This document shows, one piece after another, positions 33,887 to 45,385 of a DNA stretch of 64,000 nt. The notes under the pieces were generated by a model. The model saw only the letters and a list, made by a program, of their open reading frames with translations. It was not told the origin of the DNA and made no database searches. The translations under genes were made by a program, and so were the position numbers. Each line of letters starts with the position of its first letter. The first letter of the stretch is position 1. The stretch is taken from positions 496,001 through 560,000 of the forward strand of contig JAKFAO010000010.1 of the NCBI GenBank assembly GCA_021527695.1, in the 5' to 3' direction. The DNA is from Naematelia aurantialba. Lineage: Eukaryota > Basidiomycota > Tremellomycetes > Tremellales > Naemateliaceae.

Positions 33887-35075
33887 CTACTCGGCCTTAT
33901 CTCCCCTCAGCCATTCCTCGACGCCCACTTTTATCCGCTGCTCCACACTCTGGAAGCTATCCAGCGCCGGGCGCACGTCGAGGTGGAAGACCGGGTTACC
34001 GTCTTCGTCCGGCGGGGCCGAGTAGTAGTCAATCACGTAGCGAGTCGTCGTGGTTCTTGTCGTTGCCGTCCCGTCGGGCGAGGTGGTCGTGGTGGTCGTG
34101 GTCTCCGTGTGGGAGGTCGGGGTGCTCGTCGTCGTCGTAGTGGATGACGAAGACGACGAAGGCTGGGGTGTAGAAAACGGTGCAGGAGCGGCAGCGGCAG
34201 GCGTAGATGACGCTGGCGTGTCCACAGGGCGAGTGACGATCCAGTCGTGTCGATCGAATGGCGGGATGGTACTGGAAATTATCAGCGGCCGCTTTGTCCT
34301 GCTCAGAACGAGAGAGCTGACTTGAAGCTGTCGGGGAAGACTTTGCCGAGCCACAAGTGCATTCTTGCTTTTGGTGACAACTCGCCCGGGCGGCCCTGGA
34401 ACCTGGCGAGCTGAGCATACTCGCCCCTAGGCGATTTGTCAGCATCGATACCGAGATCCAGATCCGTCCCGTTCCAAATTGTAACGCGGTCGTTTGTCGT
34501 GGTGGTCCGACTTACCCGGGCAGTCGCTTCTCCCACTTCATGACCTCTTCCCAGGCGCGTTCGTTCAGGAAATTGTGGATCGCCACAACCATCTCTATGC
34601 TCTCTTCTGGCGTTTCCCATCCCTTCCTCACGAGCGCGTTATAAAACTGCTGCGGCGAGGGGTAGTCCCATGTCGACCCGCCGTCTTCGTCTGCCGCCTT
34701 GGGGCGGGGAATCGTCGACGCCTCCCGGTCCGTCGGGAGCGGGATCTGCTGGCCGGGCGCACGCTCGGTCGTGCTCACTCCCAGCGGGATGTGGTTCAGG
34801 GGGTTGTACCCCGACAACCCCGCGGCACCGGACTTGGCTTCGTGGTCAATCGGGCATTTCGCTGGCCCACCGCTGCGGCCACTGCCACTGGACGGAGCGG
34901 AAGACGACATGGGGCATGATGCCGGCGAGCGGCGAGACGACGGCAACGACGACGGCAACGACGACGATGACGGGATGGGAGGGTGGCCAGGTGGAAGTAA
35001 TTGCTGATTGTGCGCTGCGGGGTCGATAACCGCCGGGGCTGACGAGGACGAGCTCGAGCCGATGTTCCACCTCAT
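33887..35075 (-). CDS. CYC3: Holocytochrome-c synthase (cytochrome c heme lyase)
   Basis: Attaches heme covalently to the CXXCH motif of apocytochrome c on the outer face of the inner mitochondrial membrane. Exons 35075-34516, 34426-34322 and 34271-33887 give 349 residues. Family landmarks are the CP heme motif (KCPIDHE), YNPLNHIPLG, STIPRPK, WDYPSPQQFYNALVRKGW, VVAIHNFLNERAWEEVMKWE, LARFQGRPGELSPKARMHLW, PPFDRHDWIVTR and RYVIDYYSAP...LDVRPALDSF. Odd feature: the family normally goes from DRHDWIV almost directly to RYVIDYY, but here a Ser/Thr/Pro tract of roughly 55-60 residues (TTTTTSTPTSHTETTTTTTT in part) separates them. The N-terminal Ser/Pro region is also longer than usual. HSK3 is divergent, 310 bp away. 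Confidence 0.95.
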
Positions 35076-35385
35076 TTTGCTATCTGGCAAGTATCTGGCA
35101 AGTATCTACAAAAGTGTCAACCAGTGGGCGATGATTTGTTGTCGAATCAACTTTTTACAGCGGCAACAGCAGACGGAGCATTCCGGCCGATAAGGGGGAG
35201 GAGTAAATAAGTAAATAACAAAATCAAGCAGCTGCCAGTCGCGTCGTGCCACTGCAACACCTCGAAGATCTGACCCATCACCTTCACCGAAGCGACCACA
35301 TCTGCCGACCCACACAACGCTCCAATCGGCACCATACCTCAGCCCGTCGCTCACAAGCCACCGAATTTGGCTTCTCTCCCCAGCC

Positions 35386-35748
35386 ATGTCCACACAAACA
35401 ATCAAAACGCGGCACTACGCCGCGCTCTCGTCGCGCCTCCGCGCGCTGCAGGGCAATTTGGGAGAGACCGAGGCGCAGTTGGGCTATCTCGCTGGGCATC
35501 TGCAGGCCATGGCCAAGCTGGGGATACATACTGGTGCTCAGTGAGCGTCTGTCTGCCTTGTCCTGCCCACTGGCTCCATCGTTTCTCTGACCGTATGATC
35601 CGCTGACACACCCAGGTTCATGGCTGTATCGCGACTGCTCGACAAGGAGCTAGAACGCGCAGACGCACAGCAGCGTGAAGAAGCGGAACAGGCGATGAAC
35701 GAGCGAAACGAGCGGAATGACGCTGTCGGCCAAGTCACCACATCATGA
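35386..35748 (+). CDS. HSK3: DASH/Dam1 complex subunit Hsk3-like
   Basis: Small coiled-coil subunit of the fungal DASH ring that couples kinetochores to microtubules. Exons 35386-35540 and 35616-35748 give 95 residues. The core RHYAALSSRLRALQGNLGET followed by LGYLAGHLQAMAKLGIHTG and FMAVSRLLDKELE fits the Hsk3 pattern (RHY..L...L..LQ.NL..T, ...LG...G..FMA...LL). The intron (CA|GTGAGC ... CCCAG|G) falls just before the conserved FMA. A charged C-terminal helix follows. Family call rests on this short pattern only. Confidence 0.82.
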
Positions 35749-36036
35749 CCTTTAGCATCCTCTTATCCCCTGTGTACTTCCATACTGCGGCTCTCACACC
35801 TCGTCTAGGGTGCTAGTCAGGCCGAGAAAATAGACCCTTCCGTAGAGACACCCTTATACTTGTTGTATGTACCACCTGTCACCAGCACATGCCACAAAGT
35901 ATAAACATGCTTCTAACATCCGTTCTACGTCACTGCAAACGCTAGACGACCTCCATAGCTACGACGCACTCGAGAATTCATACTCCAGAATGAAGCTCAC
36001 AGGAGAATCTTGCGTCTCCTACGGAATCCCTTTCCC

Positions 36037-39000
36037 TTAATGCGTGATCTCAACGACCAAGTCGCCCTGCCCGATCGAGTCGTTCTCGCGCACGAGGACG
36101 CGCTTGACCTTGCCTGAAACCGGAGACGAGACGACTGATTCCATCTGTCCGAGGGTGAGCAGCTGCTCTGTTGCACTGGCGGGGAAAGGGAAACCAAAGG
36201 GAAACGAGAGGGAACGAGACGGAAGGAGAGGGAAGGAGAGACGGGGGTTGTATCACTGCACTGACCTTCATAGCCGACAAGACGCAGAGAGGGTCACCAG
36301 CCTTGACGTCTTGACCCTCTTTGACTCGTACGTCGATGACAACACCGCCCTACCAAGGTCATCAGCACGACACGTTGTACTCGGGATTCAATCCACCATT
36401 GGCGAACCGACGCTGCCTGGGTCGCCGGTTGCCTTTTCACGCGCAACGTGCTCGATCGCAGCGTTTCGGTCGACAATGACAACCGCCCGGGTCTGCCTAC
36501 ATCAGCGTCGCCCTGCGTGACATGTCTCGCTATCTCACCTCTCCGTTCAGCTCGAAGAAACATTCTCGGGTGCCCCTCTCAATGTTGAGTGGACCAATAG
36601 CCAAGAGCTTGATGGTGAGAGTCTTGCCCTGCTCGATGGAGATGGTCAATTCCTCGCCAACCTCGGGCTTAGCCAAAAAGTATCGCGTAGGCACGACACT
36701 AAGCGAGTATCAGGCCAGTCCTTGCAGCTGTAGATAGCCCAACTCACCTCAGATCACCATACTTTTCGACGAATCCTTGGTACTCCTCAAACACCTTGGG
36801 GTACATACAGTAACTCGACACATCGTAGTCGGTGATATGCTGACCAAACTTCTCCCTCAACTCGGACTTGATCTTCTTAAAGTCGAGAGGCTTCATTCCT
36901 ACACCTGGACGGCCGTCGATGCGAGGCTTGTCACGGATAATGTTGGTACGAAGGGGTTCGGGGAATCCACCGTACGGCTGACCGAGATAACCTTGGAAGA
37001 ACTCAACGACAGACGAGGGGAAGTCCAGGGTAGCAGCTTTGTCAATGACGTCTTGCTTGGACAATTGGTTCGACACCATGAACTGCGCAAAGTCGCCGAC
37101 CACCTTGGACGAAGGTGTGACCTTGATGATGTCGCCACACTGGAGGTGTCAGCAGGCAAGATCAAGATAGAAGTCAGAGCGACAATGCAAGGCGGAGCGA
37201 CGTTAGAAGTCAAGCGATGATGCGAGTCGGAGCAATGATAGAAGTCACAGCGACATTGACTCACAAGCTGATTCGCCTCGATGTACTTCTTCTTAATGTC
37301 GAGCCATTGGGTTCCAAGACCGAGTTGCGAAGCCTGGAACTGCAGGTTGGTGTATTGACTTTAAATTAGCCTTGCCACCACATCAGACTCACCCTCCCGG
37401 CATTTCATGGTCAAAGACACCCGAGTCAGACGCCCGAACATTCGCTTCGAAACAGCTGTAAAGCACTCGGATCTGCGACCAGTACGTGTTGAGGGCTTGG
37501 ATATTCTCGTGGGTGATACCTGTCCCAAGACCGGTCTGCTCGAGAGCAGCACAAACGGCGCCCATTGCAGGCTGCGAAGTAAGACCCGAGAGGTCTGGGC
37601 GTGATCAGCACAAGCTTGGTATACCATTCAGGAGCCTCACCATCGATAGCGACGTCGACCACATCGGCTCCGGCGAGAGCGCAGGCTAACATCGAGGCAG
37701 CCGCAATGCCGGCAGTGTCGTGCGAGTGTACGTGGATTGGGAGATCCGGGTGAGCCTTTCGGATCGCACCAATGAGGCTAATGTGGATGAGCTTGCGGAG
37801 ATGCGAACAGCACGATGACTTACATCTTGGCCGCCTCGGGCTTGAGAAGCCCAGCCATGTCCTTGATGCCCAAGACGTGAATGCCCTCGCCCACCAGCTG
37901 ATTGGTGAGGTCGAGGTAGTACTGCAAGGTGTATTTGGTGCGCTTGGGGTTGGCGACATCGCCAGAGTAGCAGATGGTACCTTCAACAACACCACCTGCC
38001 TTCTTGGCTGCGTCAATACCCAGCTTTAGATTCTCAAAATAGTTGAGAGAGCTAATTTATAAGCTTGGCCCCGGCAAAAACTCATGCAGTAGCTCACTCG
38101 AAGACACGGAAAATGTCGAGACCGGCTTCAACTGCTTTCTTTGAGAACTCGTAAATGGCGTTGTCCCTTCAAAATTAGCGAGCGAACACCAGGATGGCTT
38201 CAACTTACGGGTAGGAGGTGTAGCCAACGGCATTGGCACCTCGCACGAGCGCCTGCAGTGGGATGTTCGGCACCAGCTTCCTAAGAGTTCGCTATTGATG
38301 CTCAGCCACGCTCACGTCCAATCATATCACTTTGCAACTCACCAGCCTGTCCCATGGGTCCTCATATAGGAAACGCATAGCGACGTCAAAGGTCGCACCA
38401 CCCCAGCACTCCAACGAGTAGGCATTCTGCAGAGCATAGCTCGTCTCCTTGGCGATGTTGGCCATGTCAACGGTTCTCATCCGAGTGGCAAGCAAAGATT
38501 GGTGCGCATCTCGCCATGTGGTGTCCATGATGAGCTGAATATGTCAACTGCGTGCTACGTGCCAAGGAGCATTCCAACTCACACAGCCCTTGTAACCTCT
38601 GATGGCCTTCGCGAATGCCTCGGGACCCTCATTGACGATGATATTCCTCCAGCCCTTGGTGCACGGGTTGGTAGTGTCAACGATCTTGCTGGGGTCCTCA
38701 ACATCTCTGATCTGAGGGATGATGGCTGGAGTCTTGAGACCCGGTTCACCCATCTGCCCAGCGATGGAAGAACCATTGACAGAAATGTCTCCCAGGTAGG
38801 CCAAGAGCTTCTGAGCCCGGTTCTGCGAGTGCACCAGCTTGAAGAGGTCAGGAGTGTCGTCGATGAACGTCGTCCATGTCTTCCCCGATTCAAATACCGG
38901 ATGGGTAAGGAGCCGGATGAGGAAGGGGATGTTGGTCTACGCTCGTCAGCTTCTTTACAGTGAACTAAGGCGGTCATAAGCAATCAACTGACCTTGACAC

Positions 39001-40527
39001 CACGGATTCGAAACTCTACCAGCGCTCGGAGCATCTTGCGCCTGGCCACTTCGAAAGTTGCTCCACTGACAGAGCATTTGACCAATAGAGAGTCGTAGTG
39101 GGGCTTGATGGATCAGCTTCGCCTCACATCAATGTGAGCAACTCACGGTGATCTGAGCACCAGCATAACCAGAGCTAGCATCTAGACGGACACCGTTGCC
39201 ACCTGCCGATCGGTACACTTCGATCTTTCCGGTATCGGGCTGGAATCCAGCGGCGGCATCTTCAGTAGTGATACGGCATTGGATGGCGAATCCTCTTCGG
39301 TGAATGTGTTCCTGGGTCAGGCCAAGCTGCTCGAGAGTCACACCCGCGGCAATCTGAATCTGGGCAGCCACAATGTCAATCCCAGTGATCTCCTCTACGC
39401 TCAATCAGCTGACGTCTGGCTTCTGTCACCTCACCCGTGATGGTGTGTTCGACCTGGATACGCGGGTTGATCTCGATGAAGTAGTGTCTGCCTTGCTGGT
39501 CGACCAAGAACTCGGCAGTACCAGCGTTCCTGTACTTGACCGCAGCAGCGAGCTTGAGCGCGTCGCTCAAAATGGCTTGTCGGATTGACTCGTCTAGGTG
39601 AGGAGCTGGAGCAATTTCGACAACCTGTCCGGTCAGCACAGTGCGCATGTGTGGCACTCACCTTTTGGTGTCGCCTTTGCACGGAGCAGTCTCGTTCGAA
39701 CAGGTGGACGCAATTACCCTCTGCATCTGCTAGCAGCTGTACCTCGATGTGTCGGGGGTGGTCCAAGAAACCTTTCTGTCAGATGCCGCCGAATCCGCTT
39801 GACTCACGCTCGATGAAAACGGTACCATCGCCGAAGGCGCTCTTGGCCTCACTGACGGCACGCTCAAAGTTCTCCTTGAAGCTCTCCTGATCTCTCACGA
39901 CGCGCATACCGCGCCCACCACCGCCCATAGCCGCTTTGATGATGACTGGGAAACCGTACTGCTCAATAAACGCGGACGCCTTGTCATAGGACTCGACGGG
40001 ACCTGGTGTACCTGGCACGACAGGGACGTTGGTCTGCATGGCAAGCGTCCTGGCCTTGGTCTTGTCGCCCAGGGCGTCGATGGTCTCGGGACGAGGACCG
40101 ATAAAGGCGATACCTGCATCTTCGACCTTCTTGGCGAATTCGGCATTCTCAGACAAGAATCCGTATCTGTGCCAGGTCAGCTGCTGGACTGCGAGAAGAG
40201 CTGCTGGACTGCGAGAAGAGCGCGAGAAACTGACCCAGGGTGAATCATGTCCACTTCGTGCTCTAGTGCGAGTCGGACAATGTCATCCTGTGCCAGGTAC
40301 GCGGCAACGGGCGAAAGACCTTTCCCGACGAGGTAGGACTCGTCAGACTTGTACCTGTGGGCTCCCATTCTGTCCTCGTGCGAGTAGATGGCCACAGTAG
40401 ACATGGCGAGCTCATGGGCGGTACGGAAGACTCGGATGGCGATCTCCCCTCGGTTGGCCACGAGCAGCTTCTTCAGCGGGCCAGAGTGGCCAGCTTGCTT
40501 CTTGCGGAGGGTGTGGATGCTGTGCAT
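36037..40527 (-). CDS. PYC1: Pyruvate carboxylase
   Basis: Biotin enzyme making oxaloacetate from pyruvate, bicarbonate and ATP. It is cytosolic in many fungi; no mitochondrial leader is needed if translation starts at [20 protein letters not shown] (40527), though an upstream in-frame Met would add a short Arg/Ser stretch. Domains run in order: biotin carboxylase ([53 protein letters not shown]), carboxyltransferase ([48 protein letters not shown]), and the C-terminal biotinyl domain ([18 protein letters not shown]). The biotinylated Lys is the last codon before an intron. More than ten short introns. The intron at about 37266-37141 carries about three degenerate copies of a 19-bp unit like TGTCGCTCTGACTTCTATC; another carries an exact 20-bp duplication. 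No frameshift seen. Confidence 0.96.
40181..40220 (+). repeat. Exact 20-bp tandem duplication in a PYC intron
   Basis: CTGCTGGACTGCGAGAAGAG occurs twice head to tail (40181-40200, 40201-40220) inside the intron that separates IHPG from [10 protein letters not shown] of pyruvate carboxylase. Splice signals on both sides are intact, so this is a length variant of the intron. Confidence 0.9.
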
Positions 40528-41958
40528 TATTAGCGTTGCGTTGAGAGAATCAGCAGGAGTTCGACTCCAACGAAGAAGGGTGTTCATCATTCCAAGAGAA
40601 AGCAATTGCGAGCGGGGCGTTAAGATCAAGGGAGATAACATGAGCGGTGTTGCCAGAGGTACAAAGACTAGACCAAGTACTCACGTTGGGTGGCTGCTGG
40701 GCGAAGCAGTAGGGGTGCCGGGGCGCGAAGTATCGAGGCCGAGATGCGACACCCATGCCTCGATCTGTCCATGCGTCGAGCGTGGCAACGGGTTGTACCA
40801 GGTGATATCGAGGGGGTTGGGCGTGGCAGGGAGATCAAGGGAGCCGGGTTTGGTCATGTTGAGAGGCGACAACCAAGTGACCAAATTGGGTTGCACGAGG
40901 GCCCCAGTCGCAACCAGGACCGAATTCAGATCGAAGAGCGGATGGGTTGCGGGGAAAAGGAGCGAGTCGTCGCAATAGGAGAGAGCAAAGATCGGACGTC
41001 AGCTCCTGTTATACTAGGATAGCACCAATATGGAGGAAGGAATACAAGCTAGGTGATGGGGATAAAGGAGGCCAGCGGGGACCCCGGCCCTGAGCGTGGT
41101 CCGAGGAGAGCACAAACGTGCGGTCGTATATGTATGGATGCCTGATGCACAGACACAGAAAGCGACACTCACGGGGGTCGGGATTTCCTCCATCCTGCTT
41201 GCGACTTGTTGATGTGTGGTCCCAGCGGGGGGAGAGGGGACGAGGGATCGTCGCTCCGCGGAAGGATAGGTGGGAAATGAGTCGGGAGGCTGAGCTCGCG
41301 GAGGGCGACCTTCTCACAAGGCTATTGTCTCCGACGCTCGGTACTGCTTCGATGACGAGGAAATGGACTGTAGAGTCGGGGAAGACGAGCCAGACCGACG
41401 AACTCGGGAGTCGAGACTTGGAAATGGGAAGGGAGGATAAGTGACTGACGACTCGGGACCAAATTGTGGGAACCCCGCCTAAAACGACCGAAAGCTGCTC
41501 GTACCAGCCAATCAGACGCGATCAAGATAACGGCCAGATCGACAACTCTGGTAGAGACGGGAGAACGGGGATGACAGCGTCAAGCACACCACCGAGTGCA
41601 TTAGTTATGGCTTGTACAGGTATCCACTTGTACATGTATTCAGCTCTCGAGGCAGCCAGCCCGACCGACCAAAGCCGACGAGCAGCTGCTGTTCAGACTG
41701 TCAGTTCAACTTCGTGAGCTCGGCAGAATGACATGTTAAATTACACCAGCGGCTATTCGAGTCGCCGCACCGGCTGCCGTGCTCTTCCGTTTCCGCGGCA
41801 GGTCATTTGTCCGGTGGCAATCGCGTGGTTGGACTGTACTGTGGCAGGTGCATGAGTGCATAGTGATGAATGATATTATGCATGTGTACCTCTGAGTTTC
41901 CTAAATCTTGGAATGCTGTTATGCATGTCTACATTGGTTCTGTGCAACACCGAGGATT
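40528..41958. other. Intergenic stretch upstream of PYC, no supported gene
   Basis: About 1.4 kb between the PYC start and the stop of P5CR. Open frames on the minus strand (for example 41009-41317) are short and Arg/Ser-rich without family likeness. It probably holds the PYC promoter, possibly with a 5' UTR intron, and the P5CR 3' UTR. Nothing else recognised. Confidence 0.45.
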
Positions 41959-43601
41959 CTAAATCTTTTTGGGATCTTGGCCTAAGCCAGCAGCACTGAC
42001 ACGATCAGCCACAACTGCAACAGAGGAAGAGCGGGGGACTAACTGGTTCGTGGCGACCTGAATCGCTCGCGCCATGGTCGATCTCACACGGCCGTCCTCG
42101 AGCGTGAGCAGGCCAGCGATCGTACATCCCCCGGGAGCTGTAACCATCAGCCTATGTGTAGTACCCAAAGGGAGGCTGTGGCACTCACTCGTGACACTGT
42201 CTTTGAGTTGGGCGGGATGTAAGCCCCCAGTCAAGGCCATCCTCGCGGCCCCCTGCATTGCTGAGACCGTCAACGAATGAGGAATCGCGATCTGAGAGAA
42301 ACGTGCTTTGTGCAGCGAGTTCCAGCGCCTCAGCCCTCGGTAGACCCATCATGACGCCGCCATCCGCCATAGCCTCAAGCACCAGCGCCACAAAGGCGGG
42401 TCCTGATCCCGCCACTGCCGTACATGCGTCAAAGTGCTTTTCGTCGAGGAAGCGACAGCGGCCGCATGAGGTGAAGATGGCGAGGACGAGGGCCCGGGAG
42501 TGGGGTTCGGTGAGTGGGGTAACGACGGTCATGCCCTCGCGGATCTGGGAGATTAGCATGGTAGACGAAGGTGGGCAAGGGGTGAAGGAAGAGACGGAGG
42601 AAGGAAGGAAGGAAGGAAGGAAGGAAGGAAGGAAGGAAGGAAGGAAGGAAGGAAGGAAGGAAGGAAGGAAGGAAGAGGGAAGGGAGGAAGGAAGGAAGAG
42701 GGAAGGAAGGAAGAGGGAAGGAAGGAAGGAAGGAAGGAAGGAAGGAAGGAAGGAAGGAAGGAAGGAAGGCGACTGAATAAGGGCGACCATCAGGAAAAAG
42801 GACAGACGACAGACGACAGACGACGGAGGGTAGGTTAGACTAAACGCCCACCTTGCAAGGCGTATTGGGCATTGCGCGCACGACCCTCGTCGCTTGGGGT
42901 ACCCACGACTCGAGCTGGGCAATTGTCACGCCTGCACAGATGGAGACGACGAGCTTGCCGTCGATAGCTTCCGCCATTCCCTTCTCCGCCAAAATGGCCT
43001 TGGCGATCTGGGGTTTCGAGCTGGCCCAGTATATCAGCGACAACCCCTGCCCTGCATTCCCTCTTGCCTGTCTGTACAGACTTGCACAGAACTGGGATGG
43101 GGGACCTACCAAACAAGCACAACATCCGCCTCCTTCACAGCGCTGACATTCCCCACTGCTGCCCTAACGTCCACACCTGCGCCCAGGCCGCCCGGCCGAC
43201 CAAGCGAAGCAAACACCTTGCGCAGCTTGCGGACCGTCTCCTCCCGCCCTACTGTCGCGATGAACCGGCTTGGCAGCGCTGCGTCAGGCGCGTCGAGGAA
43301 CTGCGATGCCGTGGGTGTCGAGATCCCGCTGCTCGATTCCTTTCCTTCTTCGCCAATCTGTCCTGAGGCTGAGAGTGATCCTGGTCCGCTACTGCTGCCG
43401 CCGCCGGACAGCTGGGACCGGCTCTCGAGTGACGTGAGCACCCCAGACAGGATCGCAATGCCCATCGTGCCGCATCCTGAGAAATCAGCGGATACTAAGA
43501 CGTGGTAGATGATCACCACTCCTTGCCGGGTGTGATGGTTCTGTGCCCCAGTAAGAGGTGAGAACAAAGGACGCACCGAGTACGGCCAATGTGTAACCCA
43601 T
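41959..43601 (-). CDS. PRO3: Pyrroline-5-carboxylate reductase
   Basis: Last step of proline synthesis: NAD(P)H-dependent reduction of pyrroline-5-carboxylate. The start MGYTLAVLG joins across an intron to CGTMGIAILSGVL, rebuilding the N-terminal dinucleotide motif GCGTMG. Later landmarks are VVSICAGVTIAQLESW, VRAMPNTPCK joined to IREGMTVVTP, DEKHFDACTAVAGSGPAFV, MADGGVMMGLPRAEALELAA, AMQGAARMAL and APGGCTIAGLLTLEDGRVRS, with the end GLGQDPKKI. A Ser/Gly-rich insert follows the Rossmann start (SGGGSSSGPGSLSASGQ). The intron after NTPCK is 307 nt (42851-42545) and carries a GGAA microsatellite. Divergent from MET8, with 304 bp between starts. Confidence 0.96.
42597..42769 (+). repeat. GGAA tetranucleotide microsatellite in P5CR intron
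   Basis: About 170 bp of (GGAA)n with a few GAGGGA interruptions near 42675, 42699 and 42713. It lies wholly inside the 307-nt intron of the minus-strand P5CR gene, making it much longer than neighbouring introns. On the minus strand it reads as a Phe-Leu-Pro-Ser repeat in every frame, which creates a spurious long ORF. Confidence 0.95.
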
Positions 43602-43905
43602 CTTGCTATTTGTAGATATGAGCTCGGCGGGAAGGAAAGAATCCAAGACCCAGATACGACTGTCGTCGGCTTTCACGAGCCGAGGATAGTCTGTTCAAGC
43701 TACGAGCGGTGCCAAGCTCTGCAAGTCGCCGTTGCGTGCCCGGTTGGGAAAGGACGTCGACGCTGCTCGAGTCGGCATCGCTGAATTTTGGTTCATCCGG
43801 GAAACACCGACGATGACACCGGCGTCGCCGTGGTGAATTGATGTTGTTGTCCATATCCTATCTACACTTGCGCCTGGATCCGTCGATCTCCAAGAGCTAC
43901 TCAAG
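43602..43905. promoter_or_regulatory. Shared divergent promoter P5CR / MET8
   Basis: 304 bp separate the start codons of the two divergent genes, so both promoters lie here. No clear TATA box or known factor site stands out. Confidence 0.5.
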
Positions 43906-44963
43906 ATGTCCAGCACGTCGTCCGTTGGGGCGAACACACCCGCTACTGTTTCTTCTTCTGTCGCTGCTTCTTCTTCTGCCGCCGCTTCTTCTTCTGTGAG
44001 TGACGTCCTCGGATCAGCGCTGAGACACAGTCGGCTGTTCCGTCCCCGCCGTTCTCTGAAATAACAAAAGGTGCCTCTCTGCTCATTGCATACCGGCTTG
44101 AGAACCGCGCTGTCCTACTCATTGGAGGAGGTGCCGTCGCCGCTGGACGCCTCTACTTCCTTCTCGAAGCAGGCGCACATGTCACCCTCGTCGCTCCTCG
44201 GCCCAACCTGGATCCCGCCATAGCCTATCGTATCGATACCTCCAACTCGTCCGACATAACGTACCTCGACCGCCACTTCCTCGGTGCCTCCGACCCCCTT
44301 GCACCCACCATAAGCGACTACGCGATGGTCTTGACGGCCATCGATGATAATCCCACCTCCTATGCCGTGTACGAGCTGTGTCGCGCCGCAAGAGTGCCGG
44401 TCAACGTCGCGGACGTACCGCCGAAATGCGACTTCTACTTTGGAGCCCAGCTGCGCCGCGGGCCGTTACAGCTCATGGTCTCCACCGGTGGCATGGGACC
44501 GAAGATTGGGGCGATGGTGCGTGACCTAGCAAACGAGGCGCTGCCGCCAAATCTGGAGGAAGCGATCAGTGGTGTAGGGGCGTTGAGGGCAGATCTGCGC
44601 AAGCGCGCCCCAGGGGTTGGCGGCGAGCTCGGGAAGAAGAGAATGCAGTGGATGATTGGGGTGTGCGATACGTGGGGCCTAGGACAGATGGCGGCTTTGA
44701 ACGATGAGGCGATCAGGGGCAAGGTGCTCGACAGCGGGTGGGATGAGGGAAGAATCGTCGGTCCCACCGAGGCAGGTATCCCGGGTACGAAAGGTGCAGC
44801 CTCCGGCTCAGGCTCAGGCTCAGGATGGGCAGGGAGACTCCATGGGCTGTTGCCCGGGTTGTTGCTCAATGCGGACCAGGTTCCAGCGGCTGTCGCCGGG
44901 CTGGCAAGTGGTGTAGCGCTCGGTTTCGCAGGGGCGCTGTACTACCTACGCCATGCACGCTGA
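43906..44963 (+). CDS. MET8: Siroheme synthase Met8-type (precorrin-2 dehydrogenase/ferrochelatase)
   Basis: Bifunctional enzyme that oxidises precorrin-2 and inserts iron to give siroheme for sulfite (and nitrite) reductase. Exons 43906-43995 and 44031-44963 give 340 residues; the intron is only 35 nt. After a Ser/Ala-rich leader the Rossmann motif AVLLIGGGAVAAGRLYFLL appears, then LTAIDDNPTSYAVYELCRAA and NVADVPPKCDFYFGAQLRRG with the family's catalytic-region Asp, followed by LMVSTGGMGPKIGAMVRDLA. Unusual: the C-terminus ends with a single hydrophobic segment, PAAVAGLASGVALGFAGALY, followed by YLRHAR, which looks like a tail anchor; the yeast enzyme is soluble. A Gly-Ser linker precedes it. 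Confidence 0.94.
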
Positions 44964-45385
44964 TGCCTGACCATCTGGAAACCTGTATATCTGGACACCC
45001 GCATCCCCAACGCCACCTCGACTCTGACGTTCGTGTCACATCCGCATGCTCGATGGATGAACTCAGTCTTCAGGTGATACTCTGTGTGCTAGGTCCTGCA
45101 TACAATGTATGTCTTATGTCTCTGGACGAGCCGCTCGGCGATTGCCTCGGAGCTGATGGTTGGGTTCGACCCTCTTGATCGCATCGTACACTGCTAGATT
45201 TCTATACTGAGATAGATGTAGTATAGTGTACAACGCCCTCTCCTCTCCGAACCCTCGTATCCTTCCCTTTCGCCTTGCCGTCCCTCTCCCTCCATCGCGT
45301 GCCATCGCCTGGTGGCCGTCGCTGCGGCTCATACAGCAGGGCAGGTTCAGGCATTCTAACAACCGAAACGTCTCTCGCGCACCGC

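Noticed and set aside
42185..42922. Minus-strand 245-codon ORF with Phe-Leu-Pro-Ser repeats
   Set aside because: It is read-through of the P5CR intron microsatellite; any frame of the tetranucleotide gives this repeat. The flanking coding pieces belong to P5CR exons in other frames.
45150..45180. GGGTTCGACCC resembling a tRNA T-loop
   Set aside because: No matching acceptor, D-arm or anticodon stem at the right distances on either strand.
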